Shown piece after piece: positions 47,996-58,600 of a DNA stretch of 64,000 bases. The DNA lies in assembly GCA_003116975.1 (NCBI GenBank), contig BGKB01000112.1:1-64000 (forward strand), in the 5' to 3' direction. The translations under genes were made by a program, and so were the position numbers. This stretch comes from Aurantiochytrium sp. KH105 (lineage: Eukaryota > Sar > Bigyra > Thraustochytrida > Thraustochytriidae). Under the pieces are notes generated by a model. The model saw nothing but the letters and a program-made list of their open reading frames with translations. It was not told the origin of the DNA and did no database searches. Each line of letters begins with the position of its first letter. The stretch's first letter is position 1.

Positions 47996-49987
47996 CTACG
48001 TACAAGATGGCGATGGATGTTCGATGAGCATCCTGGAAAACATGTGGCGGAGGTTGGTGAGCCCAAAGACCATACCCCGATCATAGTCGGTGCCCTCTCG
48101 GTGGCGCTCGCACTTGGCAAAATCGATCAGGCGGACCTGAACGCAAAATTTGGGGTCGCGAGGCCGCTTGTAAAGCTCGTCGCGAGGCGCTTCAAGCGAA
48201 GGTGACGGTGGCTGAACGGGGATCTGATCGAGCGAGCGGGAACGTGGGTGCGATGACAATCGTGAACCAGGAATCATCGTCTCGATGGAACGCGTCGCGA
48301 TCGAGTCAGACATGGAAGATGGGAAACGGTCTCGCTGCGCCTCGGGATCACTACTATCGTAAACAATGAGTACAGAGCACCCGTAAAATCGCCAGTAGGA
48401 CGATTTGACGGCACGTTCAAGGAGCGTGAGCTGCACAATAATGTCGTTGATAACCTTGACTCGCACTTGGTTGGACCGCGTGTCGAGAACAAAACTTCGA
48501 AGCGCGTCTTCGAGTCCCTGCTCGTCGAGCGCGCGGCCCCAATACTTGTCTCTTAAGATGTATGTGTCCTTGTCATCGTCGTAGACCTGCATGCCGCCGA
48601 TGCGCGCGCCGACGGTTTTGGACGTGCTGTTTTCTACTCTCTTTTGCTTTTTGGCCTTTTTCGCAGCGCTCTCGGTCGAGTTGTGCTGCTGCACGCCAAT
48701 TTTCAAGTCGAGTACGTGAGGATGAATAAGGCCGTGCGTGAGGTCCTCGAGGACCAAGTAGACGAGCTTGCCCGGCTCGACCTCGACGACCTTTTTCTTC
48801 CGGTAGCCCGCAAACCGCGTCCAAAGCGAGGTAATGCTCCACGAACGGTGCATCGCGCCATTATTTGCGTTTCTGCATTTCTCTTCGTGCGCAGCTTTAT
48901 CGGCGTCATCTTTTTCGGTAATGTCGCTGCCATCTGCGTCGTCGAAATGCATCTCCATGTCCATGTCCATGTCCATCGATGCGTCGTCGGTCCTGGGGCG
49001 CGCGGAGGGCGCGTTTGCGTCTTCCGGATCGCAGCCCGATTGACTCCGAGGCAAGGCATCCGTGAGACAACGGCAGCTCGAGTCGTTACCGTGCATGTAC
49101 TGGAGAGGGCGTGTGAGAGCGTTGTCATTTTCAAGAATGTTTTTCACGTCGATGATGACCTTGCCGGTAAAGCGCGGCGCAAAAACAGAAATCTCTGGCG
49201 CCTCTCTGGCCATGCAGTCGTATGTGTCGATTTCGGCCTGCGTAGCGGGTTTGCAGAGCTCGCCGAGATCGCCACGCAACATTGGAAAGCTGCCGGCGAC
49301 CTGAAAGGGAAAAAGATAGAGCTGGCCACCCGAAGGGCTCATGGCCACAACCTCGGGGAGGTGACTCACGCCGCCCCAGACTTCCTCCTCAAAGGTTTCG
49401 TTGCGGTACAATAGGACGGAGAGAGAGCCGTAGGGTTTTTTCAGACCTGTGAGCTGCGAAGGCGGAAGCGAGCGTGCATTTCGAAAGAGGTCGTCGATGA
49501 TGCCGCCGTGGGTGACGACAACGACTTGTTTTCCATGATGTTTCTCGACAATTTCCTCCATGAAGCCTTTGACGCGACGAAAACGATCATTCAGCGACTC
49601 GCCCTCGGGTACGCGGAAGTCTGGATTGCGCTCGACGAAGCGTTGTCGGTAGACGTCGGGCATGCGTTCTTCGACCTGTTTCATGGACAGGCCAACGAGA
49701 GCGCCCGCATCGTAGGGCAGAAGCCTTTTATCGAGTTCGACCTTTACCCTAAGTTCTTTACAGATGTTTTGAGCAGTTTCGTAGCTGCGCGGGCTGCTGT
49801 AGACGGCGTCCACGTTGCGGCCTTTGAGTGTGTTTGCGATGGCGACCGCCTGCAGCGAGCCCTTGCCGGAGAGGTGTGCGAGCGCTGGCGTGACGTGCTC
49901 GGCATGTCGCACAATGTACAGCCTGACCCAGTCTGGCTCGAGGCCGTCGCTGTCGTGACTTTCGAGAGACGTCTCCATCGTTCGCAT
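47996..49987 (-). CDS. Histidine phosphatase fused to inositol polyphosphate kinase (IP6K-like)
   Basis: A 663-residue two-domain protein. Domain 1 (about 20-205) is a branch-1 histidine phosphatase: YIVRHAEH (R27, H28), SSPRSYETA (second Arg), VPEGES and VVVTHGGIID (second His). Domain 2 (about 208-655) is an inositol polyphosphate kinase: LYLFPFQVAGSFPML, GELCKPATQAE, FAPRFTGKV, the PxxxDxKxG signature HPHVLDLKIG (D427, K429), STSKTVGARIGGMQVY, SYWRFYGCSVLIVYD and LIDFAKC (D622). Spacing and wording resemble IP6-kinases (Kcs1 type) more than IP3-kinases. An acidic, Met/Asp-rich insert (MDMDMDMEMHFDD) sits inside the kinase part. No ATG exists upstream in this frame before 50452, so I start at 49987. 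The probable role is making and perhaps removing inositol pyrophosphates; the phosphatase substrate is inference. Confidence 0.9.
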   Translation of the reverse strand: MRTMETSLESHDSDGLEPDWVRLYIVRHAEHVTPALAHLSGKGSLQAVAIANTLKGRNVDAVYSSPRSYETAQNICKELRVKVELDKRLLPYDAGALVGLSMKQVEERMPDVYRQRFVERNPDFRVPEGESLNDRFRRVKGFMEEIVEKHHGKQVVVVTHGGIIDDLFRNARSLPPSQLTGLKKPYGSLSVLLYRNETFEEEVWGGVSHLPEVVAMSPSGGQLYLFPFQVAGSFPMLRGDLGELCKPATQAEIDTYDCMAREAPEISVFAPRFTGKVIIDVKNILENDNALTRPLQYMHGNDSSCRCLTDALPRSQSGCDPEDANAPSARPRTDDASMDMDMDMEMHFDDADGSDITEKDDADKAAHEEKCRNANNGAMHRSWSITSLWTRFAGYRKKKVVEVEPGKLVYLVLEDLTHGLIHPHVLDLKIGVQQHNSTESAAKKAKKQKRVENSTSKTVGARIGGMQVYDDDKDTYILRDKYWGRALDEQGLEDALRSFVLDTRSNQVRVKVINDIIVQLTLLERAVKSSYWRFYGCSVLIVYDSSDPEAQRDRFPSSMSDSIATRSIETMIPGSRLSSHPRSRSLDQIPVQPPSPSLEAPRDELYKRPRDPKFCVQVRLIDFAKCERHREGTDYDRGMVFGLTNLRHMFSRMLIEHPSPSCT

Positions 49988-52669
49988 CTGCTGCCCCTGT
50001 GCGCGCGACTCTCTGGCTCCTCGTGGCTTGCTTGTCGCTGCTGCTGGTGCTGCTGGTGCTGGTGCTGTTGCGGCTGGCTCCGGCTCCGAGAAGTCCGTCT
50101 CGGGACCGGGGGGAGCCGCTCTGCGCTTGCCCGCGGGCGCCTTGCGCGCCCCGCCGAGGCGCGCTGCGCCGACGCGGCAGCCGGCCTTCTTGTTCGTCTG
50201 CGCGGCCTGCGTTCGCCCCGGCACCCCCCTCGCGAGTGACGGCGGCGGCGGCAGCGGTGGTGGTGATCTTGATGTTGATGCAGCGGCGCCGCGTGCGTTC
50301 GTGCCGCACGCCCCCGTGCGCGACGTGCCTCGCGCCTGCGCCTTCTCCGCGCTCCAGCTCTCGGCGTCCGCTGCCCGCGCTGCCCGCGCGGCCCTGCTCC
50401 CGCCGGCGCCTGCGCCCGCACCGGCGCCGGCGCTCGTGGCCGCCGTCGTCAACGTCTTGCTTGCCGCCGCTCCGGTCCTTCTCGCTCTGCTTTCTCCGCT
50501 TGCCTTCCCGCCTTGGCCCTTTTATGGTAACAGGCAGGCAGCCAGGAGCGCCCACGGGCCCGGCGCGCGCCGCTTTCTTTCCCTGCTTCCCGGCCCGCGC
50601 CGCTCCTCGCGCGCGCGCTCGCTCGCCGCGACTCGATCGCTCTCGCGCGTCGCGTCCTCGCGCGTCGCGGTCTCGCGCGTCGCGTTCTCGCGCGTCGCGT
50701 CGTGGGTCGTGTTGAGTCGCGTCTGCGCGCTCTTCGACGATTTTCAAACCCAATCTCGCTCTCCTCGCGCAGCTCGCGCAGCTCGTGCAGCTCGCGCACC
50801 TCGCTCGCTCGCTCGCAGGCCTCCGCGGACGCGCGCCTCCGCACGTCACGCCCCGCCCCGCTCGCGCCGCCTGCTCGCGCGTCCTCGCGCGGCGTCTTCT
50901 CCGCGCGCGACGCGGCTTCTCGACGAGGTTTGTTGTTTTCTCGCGCTTATTGTCCCGCCGCCCCTCCTTGCGCTCGACTCGCCGCGCACCCCCCTCGGCC
51001 CCCCCCCCACGCTGCTTTCTCCCGCTGCCCCACGGGGCACGCAGCGACTTTTGCCGCATTTAGGCGTCGCGCCGGGGGGCCTGCGGAAGGTACTACGCGC
51101 TAACGAGGGCTGGGGCTGCGCAACGCAAAACGCTGCCTAAACCGCCTCCACTAGATGCGCATCTTGCCTGCCTGCGATGCGCGGCACGTGCAGCGCAGCG
51201 CCTCGCGCCCTCGCGCGGCCCTGCCCTCGCGCTAGCTAGCCCCCTTCCTCCCCCTCCGGCTGGCCCTGCGCGGCGGCGGCGGCGGCAACGGCGGCGGCGG
51301 CGGCGCGCAGGACGCGGGAGGGCGCGGCCGCGTGAGGTTTTTCTGGCGGCGTGGAAATTTGCGCGCGGGCCGTTACACCGGGGCGTACGCGGGAGAAGCG
51401 TAGCAGCAGCTGGCAATTCAATTCGCGCGAGGCCTGCTTTTTCCACAGAGAGCGCCAGGCCCTCGCAGAGGCTCGGGCTAGATGCGGACCGCCGCACCAC
51501 CGCGCCGGCCAGGTCGCTGCCGATCGATATCGAGCCGCGGGCGTGCGTGAGGTCGGCGCACCGCGGAGGGCCTGGCGACGGGATTCACAGTTATAACAAG
51601 TGCTCTCCGCAGGCTCGGATGGTGGTGATGATGATGATGGAGGAGCATGAACGAGAATGCGGAGGCGGCGTGCGTCGTCGTCTTGTGCACGATCCCACCC
51701 GGCGCGAGCTTCTCCTTCTCCTTCTCCTTCTCCTTTTTTCCCATCCATGTTCATCTTCATGCGCACGCACACCCCATGCAAGAAGAAACCCCCGCAGAAG
51801 AAGAAGAAGAAGAAGAAGAAGCCGGAGAAGAAAACGATGACGATGATCGCCATCACCATGCATGTTCACCATGCACGTTCACCATGACCACATGAAATCC
51901 CGCACACCCCCTCCCCCCTCCATCCAACAGACAAACAAACAAGACATGAAACAATCTTGGCCTGCACGACGCACGCAGTCGCAGAGACGCCCGGGCCTGC
52001 GGAATCCTGCGGCCAGCATGTCCCGTCCCGCCTGGTCGCCATGCCGGAGAACTCCATCGCTGCCGGCAAGCTGAGCCGAGTTCGCAGGTCCCGCGCGGCC
52101 CAAGTTCGAGGGAGGGAGACACGGAGAACCGCAGATGGCCCGCGTTATCGATCCGGCGGGGAGAACTTGGCTCGAGACATTTCCCTCGCTCGCTCGCCCG
52201 CCCGCTCGCTCGCTCACACACATGTCGCCTCTCGATCACGGGCACGTCGGTCTCGGAATAGGAGCAGCGGGTCCTTATCGTCGTCGGCGGCGGCGTCGGC
52301 GGCGGCGTCGTCGTCGTCGACCTGCGCTTGGCTCGTTTGAAAGAGAACGTTCTGGGCGAGCCTAGAATAGAACGAGGCGACTTTATTTTCTCCTGAACTA
52401 TGTTTTTGCGTTGCGCACGAAGACACAACACGAGACATACGTATGCGTCGCTGCACAAAAGCGCGTCATCATCGTTCGGAACCGACCCACAGAATCCCCA
52501 AGAAAATGGTCTTACAGTTATTGATAGTATACTACCACACAAAGGAAAGGAAAGGCAAAGCGAAAGCAATCAAGCAAGCAAGCAAGCAAGCCATCGAGGC
52601 AAGCGAGACCAGACGGACAGTAAGTGGTTCGTAGGGTGAACGGGACGGACGGGCCTCCCACGCAACTCA
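49988..52669. other. Spacer upstream of the kinase-phosphatase gene, no gene recognised
   Basis: 2.7 kb, mostly very GC-rich. It holds a 15-bp tandem array (50641-50700), GCTCGCGCA nonamer units near 50770-50800, an AAG-rich stretch (51781-51825) and a (GGC/GTC)n stretch near 52280-52320. Open frames on both strands are Arg/Ala-rich artefacts. A 5' untranslated exon or the promoter of the kinase gene is likely within the first few hundred bases. Confidence 0.45.
50641..50700 (+). repeat. Four tandem copies of a 15-bp CG-rich unit
   Basis: Exactly 60 bp as four units of the form TCTCGCGCGTCGCGT with single-base changes (second unit starts C and ends G). It lies about 650 bp upstream of the kinase-phosphatase start codon. 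Confidence 0.9.
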
Positions 52670-55600
52670 TCAGCGACCCTGGCGCTTTCGCATCGCGGAA
52701 ATCTTGCGCTTCTTCGACTCCCGGGACGCCTTCGACTTTTGCTGGCGCTTCCGCTGGAAGCTGATCGGGTCCTGCACGCGCTCGGCGGCACGCGCACTCT
52801 TGCGGTCACGCCGCGTCGTCTCGATGCTCGTTTGCACGCTCGTAAACGCACGCAGATACGTCTGCGCACCCATAATCTGCTCAAGCAACTCGAGAACATC
52901 CCGCGCGAGCTGCGGAGCCTCGTACGTCTTGCCGTGCTCGGCAGGCTGTTCGCTCACGCGCACCAGAGGCTGCAGCATCGGTACAAGCAAGGGCTCCAGC
53001 TTTTCGCCAAGCTGCGTTGCCGCCATGGCAAACAGTCGAAAGGCCACAAGCTGTCGCAAATCTGCGCGGCCACGGTCGTCGCTGCCGCCCTTGTATCGTG
53101 CCGTAAACGACAGACGACGGACCAACCACGTGAGCTTCTCAAAGGCATCCGCCGATTTCTCATCCTCCCTTTCTGCAAGCGCGCGCGTCGTGAAAAAGGT
53201 AAAGGCCCAGACGAGATTCTTGGTCAGTTGCTCGGCCATCTGCGTCTCGAGCGACTCGTCATTAACGACCTTTACCTGCGCCTGTGCAAGCGTAAACACC
53301 TCGTCCATGGTGCGCGATTGGGCCTTGTCCGAATCCGTATCGAGAACCTGACCCAGCATCCGCAGCGCCGCAAGCTTGACCCAGCGATGCGGGTGGTGCT
53401 CCACAAGGGCCCCAAGAAGGCCGTTCTCGTATAGACCAATGGCCTTGGCCTCGCCCAGGGCGCGCACGCTCGCACAAAGCTTTTGCAAAGACATGAGCGC
53501 ATAGTATGTCGTGAGCCAATGGTCTTCATCCTCCTCGGCGGCATCGGCAAAGGCCTCGCGCCAGCCACCCTTGGCGTCCGCGGTGGCCCGATCGCTGTCG
53601 AGAATAGCCACGAGAGTCTCAAAGAGCTCCTCGGCACGTTTGCGAGCCATTGATCGACCCACCTCCGTCTCCGCGACAATGCCCACGAGCTGCGCAGCGG
53701 CGCGCTTGAGCAAAAGCTCGCCATCCTGAGTCAACCACGTCTCCATGAGGTCCAGGAGCGTCGACGCCGGCTGCCCGGACACCTTGTTGAAGAGGCGCTT
53801 CAGGACCTCGGCCACGATTGCACGACACGCGCTCGAGTCTTCGTTAACAAGACGCTGCACGAGCGAGAGAAAGAGGAACGAGGCAATCTCATCCAGAACT
53901 TCGTGCGGAAACTTGGCCAAAATAGCACGCAGCATCTCGAGGCCCGACTGCCGGCCTGCCTCGAGCTCAAAGTCCAAGTTGGCCACCAAGAGGTCGAGGT
54001 GCTGTCGCAAACGCTTGTTGCTCAATGGGTAATAGACGAAAAAGGCTACGAGAATACGCGTGCTCACATGGCGAACAGACGCGTTCTCGGCAGTGAATAC
54101 CATTTCCGCCAAGGTCTTCATTAAGTCGTACACCTCAGGGACGACCAGGCGGCGATCCACGATAGCTCGCAAAAGGTTCAACGTGGTCTGCTGCCGCTGC
54201 GTCACACCCATGTTATGCTGAGCAAGCAGAATGAGCAACTTGAGATGGTCCTCCGGCATCTCATAATACTCGCATGTGCGCAGCGTGAGACCAAGCATGC
54301 GCATCGCTTCCTGCGTCACATCCGACGCAGTGGAATTCACGTCGGCGGCAACAGAATGAGCGCTGCCGCCGCCCTTGGCCGTGCTGAACCCAATGCGCTG
54401 CAAGAGATTCATAATATGACGCGTGATGCGCCCAATCTTGGCACGCATGCGCGGCAGCTCCCAAGGCAACGCGTGCGTCAGCACGCGCAACGCCAAGACG
54501 GTCGTTCGTGACGCAGCCGCTGACGTACACAAATCGTCGAGAAGGTCGACAAAGGGATCGAGCATGCCGCGGTGCTCCTCGTTGTCGCGGGTAAGCCGCT
54601 TGACGCGGAAAGCACCAAGCAGGATGTCCAACGCATGGTCCACAACAATGTGCCGATTTGCCTTCTTGGTCGCCGTCAATGGCTGCCTGCTGCGAACATT
54701 CTCAAAGCGGTCGCGACCGGTCATCTTGGGTGCCGCTTCAATCATGTGGATCCCAGCGTAACCCTTGGCGCGAGGGCGCGACGTCTCCAAAGCATTTCGC
54801 TGCGCCTCGCGGCTTTCGTTGACGAGCCACGATGCAAGGCTCACCTTTCGTTTGACACCATCGTTTTCTGCCTTTTCCTCCGCTTCGTTGTCGTCTTCGT
54901 CTTCGCTATCATCCCGTTCCTCCTCCACGCCGACGTCCACGCCGTCGAGCTCCGCGTTCCTGGAAGCATCATCGTTGCTGCGACCTGAGCGGGCTTTGCC
55001 ACCATCGAGACGCACAGCACCCTTTCCTTGCATGGAAATGAGATGGTGGACGTACACGAGCAATTGAGCCACATCCACACCCTCGTTTTGCGTGATGCCT
55101 AGTTGAACGCGACGAAGGCCTTCTTCCGCAGTACGAAGCTCCTTGACATCAGTGCTCGTGTCGATGCGCTCCAGAAACGGACTCAAAATCTTGTGAATCG
55201 ATCTCGACGGGAGAAAGGCAATGTTGCGCGCTAAAAGCTCAACAAGATCCGGGGCCTTCGAGACCCGAGCCTCGACGAGATTACGAATGCGTGACTGGTA
55301 CTCGCTCTCCGTTTGTTTTTGCCGCGCAAGTGAGCCAAAGAGCTCCTGCTCCACAATGGACATAATCTTGGACAAGAGACGGTCCACGCGTCCACGCAGC
55401 ATGGGCTCCACGCCAGAAAGCAACGCATGCAAACTGTAGCCGCGAATGTGCAATTTGTAGCCTTCGTTCAGCGTGTCGCAAAGCGTGCCAATCACTGTTG
55501 CGAGATGGTCGGGACCAAGTTCGGTGGTCACGGCAATAAGCGTCTGGCGAGCCTCGTTACGTGCCGGTAGCTTGGTGCTGCGCATCACATCACAAATCTT

Positions 55601-58600
55601 GCGAAGAAGACGCGGGAGATTGAGGGCTCGCACCTTTGCCGGAAGCCGATTTAGCACCTTGACAATGGCAACCGCCACATGAATGCGAATATCATTGCCC
55701 TCACTGAGACGCGTCTCGAGCATGTGGAGAATCTGGAATTGAAGAACGTTGCGTACCTTGTCGTCCTCAGCATCAAAGTGGAAGACATCGACCACGGCGC
55801 ACGCGGCGTTGAGCGCTCGCTTCTCGATCGGGACCGGACCTTTGTGGAACAGCTTGATCAAGTTCAGCAAATGTCGCAAGAGGCCGCTGTAGTAAGGCCA
55901 TGAAAGGTGGCGTGCCATCTCTTGGAGCATGTGCACATCCTCCTTTTCCATCGCATCGTACTTGGCAGGCGTGCTCTCCAGGATAATGTGAAGGACGAGT
56001 GGCAGTACCACATCGAGAAGACTGGCTTCGGAGAGCTCGAGACGCTTTTCCTGCAGTGCCTCGCGAAGATTCTTGAGCGCAAGCGCCTGGCGATGCGTTT
56101 GCACGTGGACGATGCCGTGGAAAAAGTCGGTTTCCAGGTCGTCAGCGTGCATGAGTGCGCGCATATCCTGGTATGGAGTTTTGCGCAAGGCAATTGCTTG
56201 TCCCAACACGTGCACCACAGATTTGCGCGGCAAAGGATGCGGCAACTTGAGACTTGCGCGAAGCGCGGGCAGCACCACTTCGTCCAGCACCGCGTCGCTG
56301 CACTTGGTCAACACAACCTTGACCAAGTAGTTCGATGCAGCGCTCCGCAACGGGTACTCGGTCTCGATCAGGTCGAAAAGGGCGTGATGGATCACGGCCG
56401 GATGCAGCTCCTCCGACTCTACAAGACTTTCGTAGGCAGTGAGACGGGCGTCAAAGTCGTGCAAGTTGACTCGCTTGCCTTCCCAGGCGTTGAGCCCCAC
56501 CAGTTGAGCCGGCCCCTTGAGCATGCTAAAGGCTTGAACCAGCTGTCGACGCGTCTCAATGTCATACAGAGGATCAATATTCACAACACCAAAGAGAGGG
56601 GCAAGTTTTTCCGCATAGTTTCCGGCTGGCGCGATGCGCAAGAGGTCCGTAATGGTCGTCAAAAGCGGCGCACGGGCATCATGGGTGATTTGTTCGCGCG
56701 GACGAACCCGACCGACGTGAATTGGGATAATGTGTGTCGGCGCCGAGGTTGACGTCAAAGGTTCGTTGACACCTTCTTCGGTCTCGCTGTCTTCTCCTTC
56801 TTCTTCATCCTTTTCGTCGTCGTCGTCGTCTTCCTTGCCCTTTACATCGTCCTCGCTCGCGTCGCACTCGTCGTCACTCTTGCCATCTTTGGCATCTTCG
56901 TCGTCTTCGACGCTGCTGTCGTCATCACCATCCTTTGTGAGCTTCTTTTTGGGCCCAGACTTTTTTGAAGGTTTACCGCCCACGGTTTTATCTGGTTCAT
57001 CGACATCGTCAAATACAGACTTGTCCCAGGTTCGTGACGCCGAAGCAAAGTGAAGGAAATTGGACAAAAGATCGACGAGTTTGGTGCACTGGTGTTTGTG
57101 GCTGTCGTCGACGAGGCCTGCGACCTTTGTGAGAATCTGCAGCGCCCTGAGCGAGAGGTAACGACGCTCGAGACGCACGTGGAGCGTGTCGAGGAGAAGA
57201 GTAATGTGGGGGCGCACAAGATCAGGGTAGACGACGAGACGGTCGAGAACGTCATACACCATGTAAAGCACAGGCTTCTCAGGTCCACGGTTGTCTGCAA
57301 CACCAGCAGAAAGACAACGAATTGTCTGCGGGACAAACTCTGGGGCAGCGAGACGCAAAGCCCAATCAATGTGCGTGGTTGAAATAGCCCCATTAGCCCC
57401 ACTCGTAATGGCATCCATCATCATCAGCGCGTTGGGAGGCGAGGTTGCATTAAGCATTGTCGACGGAAAGAGCGTAATGGTCGGCTCCATGAGCGAACCG
57501 AAGATGGGCGCCCAATGCTTTCCGAATTCGTGATTCGGAAAGGCACGAAAGAGCTGCGTGAGACGCTTCATGGCTGCGGAGCGCAAATCCTTGACACGAT
57601 TGTTGTCAGTGTCTTGGGCGAATTGCATGATTGCAAAGAGAACACAGAGAATGTTGTCAAAGAATGGCAGGCAAAGATGGCCAAGCTGATTGACAACCTG
57701 CTTGAGCGTGTTCACAAAGCCCGCGAGACGCTCGACCGCAATGTCCGCGACCTTGGTCGCCTCCATCGCTACCTTTGGATTTTCGAACGCGTCGAATACG
57801 CCGGCCTCGATACTGGGAAAGACGCGAAAGAGGATGTCAAAGAGCGGCTTGATCTCCTCGGTCGAGTCAATGGCGGTAAAGAAGGCAAAAATGGCAGCCC
57901 GCCGGCTGTTGATGTTGACGCTGCGTTTACGGATGAGGAGACGAGCAAAGAGAACACGGTACAAAATGGGCAAGAGACCCGGACGCTGCGCCGGATCAAT
58001 ATCCTGAATCTTGAAAATGGTAATGGTGTCGCGAAAGGTGTCCTCCTTGATGAGCTTCTCCAGGGTCTCCTGATGGCCATGCATGCAGGGTAGACGCATG
58101 TGACAAAGCCCATGAAGACAGAGCTCCTGGACGTGGGTATCGATTTTGAGCAAAAGACGCTCGAAAATAGAGCGCAACACGTCCGTGCGAGGATGCGGGC
58201 GGAACTTTGTAAAGGCGGAGAGCACTCTGAGCCAGGCGACGAGCTTGCCGGTGGTGAGGCCTCGGGAGGTCCCCGGCGAGACCGCAGGCGGGGCGTCTGA
58301 TGGGTCCATCGCGTCCAAAAAGGCGTTTTCGGCCTCGTCTGACGCGGGCTGATCGAGGTCATCGCGGCCCTCGGCCGTGTAGTACTCGTCTCTGAGGAAG
58401 CGAAAGAAGAGCGGCACGAGCACAATTGCGTGCGACTCGAGCTTGCTGGCAATGGGCACACATGCCTCCATGGTCGTCGTGAAGACTTGCATTGTGCTGG
58501 TCGACCCAAAGTTGGACGCCGGGTTCGAGTCGATCTCGAACTCGTGATCAGCGCGGTCGCACGAAAGACGCTGAATGTGCATCCACAGGTACGGCCAAAA

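Noticed and set aside
49988..50452. 155-codon upstream extension of the kinase-phosphatase frame
   Set aside because: It starts at a TTG and contains no ATG; Ala/Arg/Gly-rich, likely leader sequence.
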